From Flavobacterium gelidicaeli (GTDB lineage Bacteria > Bacteroidota > Bacteroidia > Flavobacteriales > Flavobacteriaceae), in NCBI RefSeq assembly GCF_013294005.1, contig NZ_JABSNK010000008.1:1-64000 (forward strand): a stretch of 64,000 bases of DNA. Reading direction: 5' to 3'. This document shows positions 26,823 through 34,969 of this stretch, one piece after another. Position 1 is the first letter of the stretch, and each line of letters starts with the position of its first letter. A program made the position numbers and the translations under genes. Below the pieces are notes generated by a model. That model did not search any database, had not been told where the DNA came from, and saw nothing but the letters and a program-made list of their open reading frames with translations.

Positions 26823-28340
26823 ATGGAGAAAAGAAAGATTGAAATAATGGACACGACACTTCGTGATGGGGAACAAACCTCAGGAGTGTCTTTTTCTGCT
26901 GCAGAAAAACTAACCATTGCCCAATTACTATTAGAAGAATTGAATGTAGACCGCATCGAAATTGCATCGGCACGAGTAAGTGAAGGAGAATTTCAAGGGG
27001 TAAAAGGCATCATGTCATGGGCACAAGAAAAAGGATATACTAATCGAATCGAAGTTTTGACTTTTGTTGACGGAGGTCTTTCTATCGAATGGATGAAAAA
27101 AAGTGGCGCTAAAGTTCAAAACTTATTGACTAAGGGTTCTTTAAATCACCTGACACATCAATTAAAAAAAACTCCCGAACAGCATTTTTCTGAAATTGCA
27201 AAAACGATAAGTCTAGCACAGGAAAACAATATTGAAACAAATGTTTATCTTGAAGATTGGAGTAACGGTATGCGCAACTCCCCTGAATATGTATTTCAGT
27301 ATTTAGATTTTATAGCTACACAGCCTGTAAAAAGGGTATTACTTCCCGATACATTAGGTGTACTTATACCCGAACATACTTTTGAATACTTATCTAAAAT
27401 TACCGCTAGATACCCCAACATTCATTTTGACTTTCATGCTCATAATGATTATGATTTAAGCATTGCTAACGTAATGGAAGCACTTAAAGCAGGTGTTCAT
27501 GGTTTACATGTTACTGTAAACGGAATGGGAGAACGCGCTGGAAACGCGCCGCTTGAAAGCACCGTTGCTGTTATCAATGATTTCATGCCTGAGATCGAAA
27601 TCAATGTAAAAGAGCCTTCGTTATACAAAGTGAGTAAGCTAGTAGAAGCTTTTACAGGATATCGTATTCCTGCTAACAAACCCATTGTGGGCGACAATGT
27701 TTTTACACAAACTGCTGGAATTCATGCTGATGGTGATAATAAAAACAACTTGTATTTTAATGACTTGCTACCAGAACGTTTTGGAAGAAAAAGGCAATAT
27801 GCTTTAGGGAAAACATCTGGAAAGGCAAATATTGAAAAGAACTTACAAGAGTTAGGACTAAAATTAAATCAAGAAGATATAAAATTAGTTACACAGCGTA
27901 TTATCGAACTAGGCGATAAAAAAGAAACCGTAACAAAGGAAGACCTGCCATACATTATCTCTGATGTTCTACACAGTAAAGTATTCGAAGAAAAAATAAT
28001 TGTGGAGTCTTACATATTATCACACGCTAAAGGAATGCGTCCTTCAACAACGTTGTCACTACGAATCGACGGTGAATTAATTGAAGAACACGCACAAGGT
28101 GACGGACAATTTGATGCTTTTATGAATGCCTTAGGCAAAATCTATAAAAGCAAGAACTTAGAATTACCTAAATTAATCGATTACGCAGTACGTATTCCAC
28201 CAGGAAGTAGCTCTGATGCCTTATGCGAAACCGTAATTACCTGGACAAACAACGGAAAAGAATTCAAAACACGAGGATTAGATTCTGATCAAACAGTTGC
28301 GGCAATAGTAGCAACGCAAAAAATGTTGAATGTAGTTTAA
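26823..28340 (+). CDS. 2-isopropylmalate/citramalate synthase family protein (LeuA-like)
   Basis: 505 residues from the ATG at 26823. The HMGL-like TIM barrel begins EIMDTTLRDGEQTSGVSFS and has the metal-binding FDFHAHNDYDL; the second family signature is HVTVNGMGERAGNAPLES. A C-terminal LeuA dimer/regulatory domain follows (about residues 360-505, including RIPPGSSSDA), so it should be feedback-regulated. It condenses acetyl-CoA with a 2-oxo acid. Position between leuD and leuB fits isopropylmalate synthase, but the sequence is not the canonical LeuA type (which has GFP..SPGDF near residue 50; here ASARVSEGEFQGV), so citramalate synthase feeding isoleucine synthesis through LeuCDB is an equal possibility. 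Confidence 0.85.
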   Translation: MEKRKIEIMDTTLRDGEQTSGVSFSAAEKLTIAQLLLEELNVDRIEIASARVSEGEFQGVKGIMSWAQEKGYTNRIEVLTFVDGGLSIEWMKKSGAKVQNLLTKGSLNHLTHQLKKTPEQHFSEIAKTISLAQENNIETNVYLEDWSNGMRNSPEYVFQYLDFIATQPVKRVLLPDTLGVLIPEHTFEYLSKITARYPNIHFDFHAHNDYDLSIANVMEALKAGVHGLHVTVNGMGERAGNAPLESTVAVINDFMPEIEINVKEPSLYKVSKLVEAFTGYRIPANKPIVGDNVFTQTAGIHADGDNKNNLYFNDLLPERFGRKRQYALGKTSGKANIEKNLQELGLKLNQEDIKLVTQRIIELGDKKETVTKEDLPYIISDVLHSKVFEEKIIVESYILSHAKGMRPSTTLSLRIDGELIEEHAQGDGQFDAFMNALGKIYKSKNLELPKLIDYAVRIPPGSSSDALCETVITWTNNGKEFKTRGLDSDQTVAAIVATQKMLNVV

Positions 28341-28447
28341 AGAAGTAGCTAAGCTACAAAGAATCTGAGCTTCTAAGCTTTTCGAAATTGCGACTGAAGT
28401 TTGGTAACTTAGATACTTTTAAGAATTGAAACAAAAAACAAATACAT

Positions 28448-29509
28448 ATGAAATTAAATATAGCACTTTTAGCCGGAGACGGAATAGGACCAGAAGTAAT
28501 CAATGAAGCGGTAAAAGTTTCGGATGCAATTGCAAAAAAATTCAATCATGAAATCACTTGGACTGCGGCACTTACAGGAGCTTGCGCTATTGATGCGGTG
28601 GGCGTTCCTTATCCTGATGAAACACATGAAATTTGTATGGCTGCAGATGCGGTACTTTTTGGCGCTATAGGTCACCCTAAATATGATAATGACCCAACAG
28701 CCAAGGTTCGTCCTGAGCAAGGATTATTATTGATGCGTAAAAAATTAGGCTTGTTTGCAAATGTGCGACCTACTTTTACTTTTCCTTCTTTAATTGACAA
28801 TTCACCTTTAAAAAGAGAACGTATTGAGGGAACTGATTTGGTTTTCTTAAGAGAACTAACCGGAGGAATATACTTTGGAGAAAAAGGAAGAAGAGATGGA
28901 GGAGAAACGGCCTTTGATAATTGTGTTTACACAAGAGCAGAAGTACAGCGTTTAGCCAAAAAAGGTTTTGAACTAGCAATGACACGTTCTAAAAAATTAT
29001 GTTGTGTTGATAAAGCTAACGTACTTGAAACATCAAGATTGTGGAGAGAAACAGTGCAAGCAATGGAAAAAGACTACCCTGAGGTAACAGTAAGCTACGA
29101 GTTTGTAGATGCTGTGGCGATGCGATTAGTTCAATGGCCAAACTCATATGATGTATTAATTACAGAGAATTTGTTTGGAGATATTTTAACTGACGAAGCA
29201 TCGGTAATTTCAGGATCAATGGGCTTAATGCCTTCAGCTTCTGTAGGTGAGCACACTTCGTTATACGAACCTATTCACGGTTCCTACCCACAAGCCACAG
29301 GTTTGAATATTGCAAATCCGTTAGCGACTGTTTTATCAGCAGCAATGATGTTTGAAGATGCCTTTGGTTTAACTGAAGAAGCTGCAGCAATTAGAGCAGT
29401 AGTAAACAAATCTCTAGAACAAGGAATTGTTACCGAAGATTTGGTTGTCAAAGGAGCTACAGCTTATAAAACAAGCGATGTAGGAGATTGGTTAGTAGCT
29501 AATCTGTAA
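28448..29509 (+). CDS. leuB: 3-isopropylmalate dehydrogenase
   Basis: 353 residues, normal for LeuB. It oxidatively decarboxylates 3-isopropylmalate to 2-oxoisocaproate with NAD. Motifs include LLAGDGIGPEV at the N-terminus, LLLMRKKLGLFANVRP for substrate binding, and YEPIHGSYPQATGLNIANP for NAD binding. It is the last gene of the leu operon, 107 bases after the LeuA-like gene; that gap holds AGCT-rich stutter sequence (AGCTAAGCT, CTTCTAAGC). A strong terminator follows. Confidence 0.98.
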   Translation: MKLNIALLAGDGIGPEVINEAVKVSDAIAKKFNHEITWTAALTGACAIDAVGVPYPDETHEICMAADAVLFGAIGHPKYDNDPTAKVRPEQGLLLMRKKLGLFANVRPTFTFPSLIDNSPLKRERIEGTDLVFLRELTGGIYFGEKGRRDGGETAFDNCVYTRAEVQRLAKKGFELAMTRSKKLCCVDKANVLETSRLWRETVQAMEKDYPEVTVSYEFVDAVAMRLVQWPNSYDVLITENLFGDILTDEASVISGSMGLMPSASVGEHTSLYEPIHGSYPQATGLNIANPLATVLSAAMMFEDAFGLTEEAAAIRAVVNKSLEQGIVTEDLVVKGATAYKTSDVGDWLVANL

Positions 29510-29550
29510 TTTTAATTTTGAAGGTTATATTAAAATTGTTATAATAGTTG

Positions 29551-29580
29551 AAAAAAGCGGTCGAGAGATCGCTTTTTTTT
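29551..29580. terminator. Bidirectional terminator between leuB and the LytTR gene
   Basis: AAAAAAGCGGTC and GATCGCTTTTTT pair around GAGA with one G-T pair, with A and T runs on both sides. It serves the convergent leuB (+) and LytTR regulator (-) genes. Confidence 0.85.
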
Positions 29581-29590
29581 ATTTTGAGAT

Positions 29591-30265
29591 TTACGAAAAC
29601 AAATCTTGCTTGACTTTATCATAGTAACTATCGCTCACAGGAATAATTAGGTCTGATAATAGTAAGTCTCTGCCCTTCAAACCCGTTACCTTATTCTTAT
29701 TTACAATGTAAGAGCGGTGCACGCGTATAAATTGATTGGGATCAAGCGTTTTTTCTAGAGATTTTAATGACTGATAACTCATAATCTTTTTGCCGTTGCT
29801 ATAGAAGTTTACATACTCGCTATCACTTTCTATGTGGGTAATGTCGTCCAGTTTTACTTTAAAAAAATCGTATCCAGATTTAATTGTAAGTGTATCATTA
29901 GCGCTGACTTGAGCTTGTTCACCTTTAATTTTCTGAACTGCTTGCAAAAAGCGTTGAAAAGCAATTGGCTTTAATAAATAATCAATAGCATTCAATTCAA
30001 ATCCTTCTAAAGCGTACTCTGAATATGCTGTAGTAAAAATAATTTTAGTTGAAGACGGAATCAATTTAGCAAAGTCGGTTCCCTTGATTTCTGGCATTTG
30101 GATGTCCAGAAAAACAATATGAACAGTCTCCTTTTGTAAAATTGAGATCGCCTCTAACGGATTTTCAAACGAACCCACAACTTCTAGAAAGTCAACTTTA
30201 CTAACGTAGTTTTTTAAAAGCTCCCTTGCCAGCTCTTCATCATCGATTATAACACATTTATACAT
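29591..30265 (-). CDS. LytTR-family response regulator
   Basis: 224 residues. The receiver domain has acidic pair DDE (residues 8-10), phospho-acceptor D54 in FLDIQMPE and K in LLKPI. The C-terminal ~100 residues are a LytTR DNA-binding domain (VKLDDITHIESDSEYVNFYSNGKK, RVHRSYIVNKNKV). LytTR regulators bind paired 9-bp direct repeats about 21 bp apart; two such pairs lie upstream of the divergent CotH gene and the EF-hand operon nearby. Its ATG overlaps the 3' end of the kinase gene by 8 bases, so the two are translationally coupled. Confidence 0.95.
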   Translation of the reverse strand: MYKCVIIDDEELARELLKNYVSKVDFLEVVGSFENPLEAISILQKETVHIVFLDIQMPEIKGTDFAKLIPSSTKIIFTTAYSEYALEGFELNAIDYLLKPIAFQRFLQAVQKIKGEQAQVSANDTLTIKSGYDFFKVKLDDITHIESDSEYVNFYSNGKKIMSYQSLKSLEKTLDPNQFIRVHRSYIVNKNKVTGLKGRDLLLSDLIIPVSDSYYDKVKQDLFS

Positions 30266-31274
30266 TCAGATCCATTTTTAATTCCACTTTAAAGGTATTA
30301 CTATTTTCAGTAATCTCTAGCGAATGTGCTTCTGGATAAAGCAATAAAAGTCTCTTTTTTACATTTGGAATCCCAATCCCTCCTACGCTATCTTTAACTA
30401 TAGGTCCTTTCTTAAAAGTGTTTTCGATCGAAAATAAAACAGAACTTGCTGTTGAATGAATCGTAATAGCAATAAATGATTCGTCAATGTTCTGTATATT
30501 ACTGTGTTTAAACGCATTCTCAACAAAAGGAATTAAAAGCATGGGAGCTATTTGCAACTTAGGATCTTCGATTGTAAATGAAGTCGTAACAGGGTATTTT
30601 TTACTACTCTTTAATAAGAACAGTTGAATGAAGTCTTCTATATAAGTCACCTCTTTTTCTATTGCAATCGCAGGCTTTTCACAATCGTATAAAACATAAC
30701 GCAACATATCTGACAAGTATAAAATACTTTGTTGCGCCTTTTCTGAATCGATCATTGATAGCGAATAAATATTGTTTAAAGAGTTAAATAGAAAATGTGG
30801 ATTGATCTGCGATTTCAAAAATTTAAGTTCGTTCTCCATCATTTCTGATTTACTGATTACCAAATCTTCCTCTTTTTTTTGAGCAAATGCAAATGTTTCT
30901 AAGAACGTAGCAAAAACATAGGAAACAGTGATTAAAAGCAAATTTATAAAAATAGGACTTGGCAGCATCTTATCCCCTCTTGCAGGCGGTGGCGGCATCC
31001 CTGACCCCATATGAGGCCTTATCATCATTGAAGAAATAAAAGCAGCAGCAATTACTAAAATTACTGAATACAGCACAAATTGTACATACTTTTTTTTGAA
31101 AAGGAAATTGGGAGCCAACACATAAATAAGTGCTACAATAAGAATTGCTTGGCATGAATAAGCCAATAGATTTTGCAATAAAAATTGAGTGATGTCTTTT
31201 TGGTTTAAACCAATAATAATCAAAACTAACAACCACAATATGAGTTGAAAGATAACGCGTGTAATTTTATTCAT
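30258..31274 (-). CDS. LytS-type sensor histidine kinase
   Basis: 338 residues. Four likely membrane helices (about 8-22, 37-55, 63-82, 107-130) are followed by a His_kinase domain with H160 in SQINPHFLFNSLNN, then an ATPase with N-box FVENAFKHS and a glycine motif VGGIGIPNV. The loop between helices 3 and 4 (residues 83-106) is rich in Met, Pro and charged residues (RPHMGSGMPPPPARG), unlike a standard short loop, and is a candidate ligand- or metal-sensing element. It is the partner of the LytTR regulator and is transcribed divergently from the CotH gene 185 bases away. Confidence 0.94.
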   Translation of the reverse strand: MNKITRVIFQLILWLLVLIIIGLNQKDITQFLLQNLLAYSCQAILIVALIYVLAPNFLFKKKYVQFVLYSVILVIAAAFISSMMIRPHMGSGMPPPPARGDKMLPSPIFINLLLITVSYVFATFLETFAFAQKKEEDLVISKSEMMENELKFLKSQINPHFLFNSLNNIYSLSMIDSEKAQQSILYLSDMLRYVLYDCEKPAIAIEKEVTYIEDFIQLFLLKSSKKYPVTTSFTIEDPKLQIAPMLLIPFVENAFKHSNIQNIDESFIAITIHSTASSVLFSIENTFKKGPIVKDSVGGIGIPNVKKRLLLLYPEAHSLEITENSNTFKVELKMDLNV

Positions 31275-31364
31275 AGTACAAATAAATAAAATAAAAAGTA
31301 ATCAAATCTTGAAAACACCGCTTTTTACCTCTTTAAAACGATTGTTTGCAGAATGCCAACTGCG

Positions 31365-31431
31365 ATTCACAGATTACTTCTCTGTATTCACTGAAAAAAA
31401 ATAATACACTTTTATAATTTGTTCAAATTTG
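31365..31431 (+). promoter_or_regulatory. Predicted LytTR operator and promoter of the CotH gene
   Basis: Two copies of the motif ATTCACTGAATAC-type lie 21 bp apart: ATTCACAGATTAC (31365-31377) and ATTCACTGAAAAA (31386-31398). The -7 box is CAAATTTG (31424-31431), a C instead of the usual first T. The downstream copy starts exactly 38 bp before the -7 box, the same distance as in the EF-hand promoter. There is no TTTG at -33, consistent with activator dependence. Confidence 0.65.
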
Positions 31432-31459
31432 CAAGCAACAGCAACATTAAAAAACAATT

Positions 31460-32860
31460 ATGAAAAAATTAAACATTCTGATTTTAGCAACGCTTCAACT
31501 GTTTATAATCACATCTTGTTCAAAAGAGAACTCTAGCATTGACGAGGTCGATGAAGTTGCAGTTGAAGTAGATGACACCGTTTTTGAAACTCCTGATTGG
31601 ACCACAGAAACCCACAGTAAAAAAGCAGACCCTAATTTTGAAGAAGTATTTGCAGACAATACTGTAAAAAGATTAGACATTGTTATAACGAGTACACGCT
31701 GGAAAAAAATGCTTGCAGACATGACCGCTACATACGGCACATTTGGCGCGAGTTCAGGTGGTCCTGGTCTTACTTCATCAGACGAAGATCCGATAATGGT
31801 TCCTGCAGAAGTTTTTTATAACGGAAAAGAATGGTACCGTGTGGGTGTTCGTTTTAAAGGAAATTCCAGTTTACAGTCCACTTGGTCTAGCGGAAACTTG
31901 AAATTATCTTTCAAATTAGATTTTGATGAATACGAAGAAACCTATCCTCAAATAGATAATCAGCGTTTTTATGGTTTTAAAAAATTAAGTCTAAAAAACA
32001 ATTATAATGACAAATCGATGCTACGTGAAAAAGTGGCAACAGATATTTTTAGAGCTTCCGGTTTAGTAAGCTCGCATGCTGCTATTTATGAAGTTTATGT
32101 AGATCATGGTGACGGACCAACTTATTTTGGTGTGTATACCTTGGTTGAGGAGGTAGATGATACGTTGATCGATGAATTTTCAAATAACGACGGTAATTTA
32201 TACAAGCCAGACGGTACCGGAGCTAGTTTTGCTGACGGAACTTTTACAAAGGATGTATTTGTAAAGAAAACAAATGAAGACGCTGCAGATTACAGTGATA
32301 TTCAAAATTTATTCACGGCTTTACATGCTAGTACTAGAACCACCGATGCTGCGGCTTGGAGAACGAACCTAGAATCTGTTTTTGATACGGATACCTTTTT
32401 AAAGTATTTAGCTGTCAATACGGTAATTCAAAATTGGGATACGTACGGAAGAATGACACATAATTATTTTTTATATAATAATCCAGATACCAAAAAGCTA
32501 TCATGGATACCATGGGATAATAATGAAGCATTGCAAACAGGGAATCAAGGCGGTTCATATGCTCTAAATTTCTCAGGCTTAAGCACTACGTCATGGCCAT
32601 TGATTGGGTATTTATATAATGATGCAACCTATAAAGCGAAGTATGATATGTATGTAAAAAGTGTCATTAATAATGCTTTTAATGAAACTACCATGAAAGC
32701 TACCTACGCGAGTTATGGAGCACTTGTGAAACCGTATGCAATCAAAGAGGTTAAAGGATATACTTTCTTAAAAAGCACTGCTGAATTTCAAACAGCAATA
32801 GATGCGTTAAGTACTCATGTTACTGCTCGTACTACTGCTGTGAACAGTTATTTAAAATAA
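31460..32860 (+). CDS. CotH-family lipoprotein (predicted secreted kinase fold)
   Basis: 466 residues with an SpII signal peptide, lipobox IITSC (lipid on C20), so it is tethered to the outer or inner membrane facing outward. CotH features follow: RLDIVITSTRWKKML, VGVRFKGNSS, FGFKKLSL-type YGFKKLSLKNNYNDKSMLREKVA, YFGVYTLVEEVD, and the active-site segments NTVIQNWDTYGRMTHNYFLY and WIPWDNNEAL. CotH of Bacillus spores is an atypical protein kinase; this one retains Asp/Asn residues in the right place, but activity is not proven. It is the first output gene beside the LytS/LytTR pair. Confidence 0.88.
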   Translation: MKKLNILILATLQLFIITSCSKENSSIDEVDEVAVEVDDTVFETPDWTTETHSKKADPNFEEVFADNTVKRLDIVITSTRWKKMLADMTATYGTFGASSGGPGLTSSDEDPIMVPAEVFYNGKEWYRVGVRFKGNSSLQSTWSSGNLKLSFKLDFDEYEETYPQIDNQRFYGFKKLSLKNNYNDKSMLREKVATDIFRASGLVSSHAAIYEVYVDHGDGPTYFGVYTLVEEVDDTLIDEFSNNDGNLYKPDGTGASFADGTFTKDVFVKKTNEDAADYSDIQNLFTALHASTRTTDAAAWRTNLESVFDTDTFLKYLAVNTVIQNWDTYGRMTHNYFLYNNPDTKKLSWIPWDNNEALQTGNQGGSYALNFSGLSTTSWPLIGYLYNDATYKAKYDMYVKSVINNAFNETTMKATYASYGALVKPYAIKEVKGYTFLKSTAEFQTAIDALSTHVTARTTAVNSYLK

Positions 32861-32973
32861 AAAAGACCGAGTGACCTGATTTCTTCAGCGCTAAATGATT
32901 AATGACTATTTGCGTTTTGAAGCTACTTCATTGTTACGACATTCGATTAATAGTATAGTGCATTAATAAAATT

Positions 32974-33005
32974 AAAGACGAAGGATATTCACCTTCGTCT
33001 TTTTT
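32974..33005 (+). terminator. Terminator after the CotH gene
   Basis: AAAGACGAAGG and CCTTCGTCTTT form an 11-bp perfect stem with a 7-base loop followed by T. It lies 114 bases after the stop codon. The rest of the gap from 32861 to 33274 contains a small antisense hydrophobic frame (33039-33161) and the next operon's promoter. Confidence 0.85.
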
Positions 33006-33176
33006 GTTTTATAACTACCTTACTTTTCAAATGCAATTTTATTCGAAAAGCATTCCTTTTGTCGCCAACCAAAATACGACTACCACTATTAAAATAAAAC
33101 ATATAAAAGTAGCTGGAACCTCCTTAAAAGAATAAAACAGGTATTTTAAACAATATATTATTTAGCATACTATCCT

Positions 33177-33243
33177 ATTCACTGAATAGTATTCTTCATT
33201 CACTGAATACAAAAATAGCACTTCAATTATTACTGCATATTTG
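33177..33243 (+). promoter_or_regulatory. Predicted LytTR operator and promoter of the EF-hand operon
   Basis: ATTCACTGAATAG (33177-33189) and ATTCACTGAATAC (33198-33210) are direct repeats 21 bp apart, 12 of 13 identical. The -7 box is CATATTTG (33236-33243), with the same T-to-C change as the CotH promoter. The second repeat starts 38 bp before the -7 box, exactly as at the CotH gene. Each repeat is also nearly palindromic, so dimer binding is an alternative. Confidence 0.7.
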
Positions 33244-33274
33244 TACTCAGTAACAATCACAAAATCAAAATATC

Positions 33275-33565
33275 ATGAAAAACACAATAGTAAAATTAAC
33301 TTTAGGAGCGATAGTACTTTTAGCAACTACTTCAAGTTATGCACAACCACCTCAAGGCCATGATGGTAAAAAACAACCTACAGCAGCAGAATTAATAAAA
33401 AAGATGGACGCTGACAAAGATGGAAAATTATCAAAAAAGGAGGTAAAAGGACCAATCAAAGATGATTTCGAGAAAATTGACACAGATAAAGATGGTTATT
33501 TAACTCTCGAAGAATTGAAAAAAGCACCAAAACCAGAAAGAAAAGGTCCTGAGGGAGGAAGATAA
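33275..33565 (+). CDS. Secreted EF-hand protein
   Basis: 96 residues with a Sec signal peptide (MKNTIVKLTLGAIVLLATTSSYAQ, cut after residue 23 or 24). Two complete calcium loops are visible, DADKDGKLSKKE (45-56) and DTDKDGYLTLEE (69-80), each with acidic ligands at positions 1, 3, 5 and a Glu at 12. The rest is Pro/Lys-rich and low complexity. It is a small periplasmic or secreted calcium-binding protein and the first gene of an operon with the three lipoproteins that follow. Confidence 0.92.
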   Translation: MKNTIVKLTLGAIVLLATTSSYAQPPQGHDGKKQPTAAELIKKMDADKDGKLSKKEVKGPIKDDFEKIDTDKDGYLTLEELKKAPKPERKGPEGGR

Positions 33566-33582
33566 TTTTTAAATAAACCAAT

Positions 33583-34347
33583 ATGAATTCAGTAAGTAAA
33601 AACATGAAAATTAGTATAACTCTATTAACTGCTCTTAGTATTTTATCATGTAGCAGTTCCTCATCTGAGGATAGTACAGAAGAAGCTTCGACTGCAACAG
33701 TACCTACCGTGTTTAGCACTAATTACAAAGCAGGAGTTACTTTATCTTCTGATGGTACGTCAGTAACAATGAAATCAAACGGTACTCCTGATCACGTAAC
33801 TCCTTATTGGGGAGTGGGAAACAGTCTTTATGAAGAGCAAACAGAAGGACAAACATTAACTCCAGGTAGCTTACAGTCACAAGTATTTGTCATGACTATT
33901 CCTATCAATCCAGCTGCAGCAACTACTAAAGAAGCGACCTCGCTAGGACCTATTGGTATGGCATTAAACGGAGTAGCAATTTACAATGATCGTGAAGGTG
34001 GTAACGTACCTGTAGATGCTAATACGATTACTACTTTTGACAGAGCTGGAGCACACAGTGGTCCAGGAGGATTATATCACTATCACTTTAATGGCGATTT
34101 CACGTCAAAGGACGACGCTAAACTAATAGGTTGGTTAAGAGATGGCTTCCCTATATATGGTCGTCAAGATACTAATGGAACCTACCCATCTGACTTAGAT
34201 GAAAATGGAGGACATACAGGAGCAACGACGGAATATCCTAATGGAATTTACCACTACCATTGTTCGAATGTAAATTATTTAAATTCGGGATTTTATATCT
34301 TAAAAGCAGGAAGTTATTATGGAACAAAAGGAACATTTACTTCTTAA
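33583..34347 (+). CDS. YHYH-domain lipoprotein
   Basis: 254 residues; a second ATG at residue 8 would equally give a lipoprotein signal. The lipobox is LSILSC (C23), then a Ser-rich linker. The YHYH family signature occurs twice, GGLYHYHFNG (165-168) and GIYHYHCSN (223-226), together with GPIGMALNGVAIYND and LRDGFPIYGRQD. The family is widespread but of unknown function; the clustered His and Tyr suggest metal binding. It begins 17 bases after the EF-hand gene and its end overlaps the next gene by 29 bases. Confidence 0.9.
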   Translation: MNSVSKNMKISITLLTALSILSCSSSSSEDSTEEASTATVPTVFSTNYKAGVTLSSDGTSVTMKSNGTPDHVTPYWGVGNSLYEEQTEGQTLTPGSLQSQVFVMTIPINPAAATTKEATSLGPIGMALNGVAIYNDREGGNVPVDANTITTFDRAGAHSGPGGLYHYHFNGDFTSKDDAKLIGWLRDGFPIYGRQDTNGTYPSDLDENGGHTGATTEYPNGIYHYHCSNVNYLNSGFYILKAGSYYGTKGTFTS

Positions 34348-34969
34348 AATTGTTAGTTTGATACTTATTGTAACCTGCTCATCTTGTTACAATAAATCAG
34401 CAAAGGAGGAGGTCGTAATACCATCCTCTTTTGTTGTTAACACTACTATGATTCCTATAGACACTATTTTGTCTACTAATAAAGACTTAAAATTAGATAA
34501 CGGCATTGTTTATTTAAGCGATACTGTTTACTCGGGATACATCAAGCAAATGTATGAGAATGATCAAATAAAAGATGTATTTAGTTACTACAAAGGAAAA
34601 CAAGAAGGCGCCTCACTAACCTACTTCCCAAACGGAAAGCTTAAAGATAGTAGGAGCTACAAAGCAGGAAAATCTTATGGTAGGCACTATGGATATTGGA
34701 GTAACGGCAATCTAAAATATGATTTTGTTTATAACAATGATAAGCGCGAAGGATTGCAAAAACAATGGTATGAGTCTGGCGGAAAATATTCGTTTTTGAT
34801 ATTTAAAAATGATACTGAGGATGGCATGCAAAAAGCGTGGCGTGAAAACGGAAAGCCCTACATTAACTATCAAGCAAAAGACGGCCATCGTTATGGATTA
34901 CAAAAATCTAATTTGTGCTACACCCTTTTAGACGGAAAATTAAAATTACCTACAAATGAAAATAAATAA
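34319..34969 (+). CDS. MORN/YwqK-repeat lipoprotein
   Basis: 216 residues. The N-terminus is a lipoprotein signal (LILIVTCSSC; the lipidated residue is C20 or C23). From about residue 60 the protein is made of MORN/YwqK-type repeats: YENDQIKDVFSYYKGKQEG, YFPNGKLKDSRSYKAGKSYG, YWSNGNLKYDFVYNNDKREG, WYESGGKY. Database labels for such proteins as 'toxin-antitoxin antitoxin' rest on repeat similarity only and are not supported here. Its start lies inside the YHYH gene and its stop overlaps the SCO gene, so the three are translationally coupled. Confidence 0.85.
   Translation: MEQKEHLLLKIVSLILIVTCSSCYNKSAKEEVVIPSSFVVNTTMIPIDTILSTNKDLKLDNGIVYLSDTVYSGYIKQMYENDQIKDVFSYYKGKQEGASLTYFPNGKLKDSRSYKAGKSYGRHYGYWSNGNLKYDFVYNNDKREGLQKQWYESGGKYSFLIFKNDTEDGMQKAWRENGKPYINYQAKDGHRYGLQKSNLCYTLLDGKLKLPTNENK

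Noticed and set aside
28341..28447. AGCTTCTAAGCT-type stutter sequence between the LeuA-like gene and leuB as a regulatory hairpin
   Set aside because: Stems are short and alternative; no T-tract and no operator-like symmetry, so it is best read as degenerate spacer.
34319..34969. Toxin-antitoxin reading of the MORN/YwqK protein
   Set aside because: It is a surface lipoprotein within an envelope operon, with no partner toxin; the label comes only from repeat similarity.
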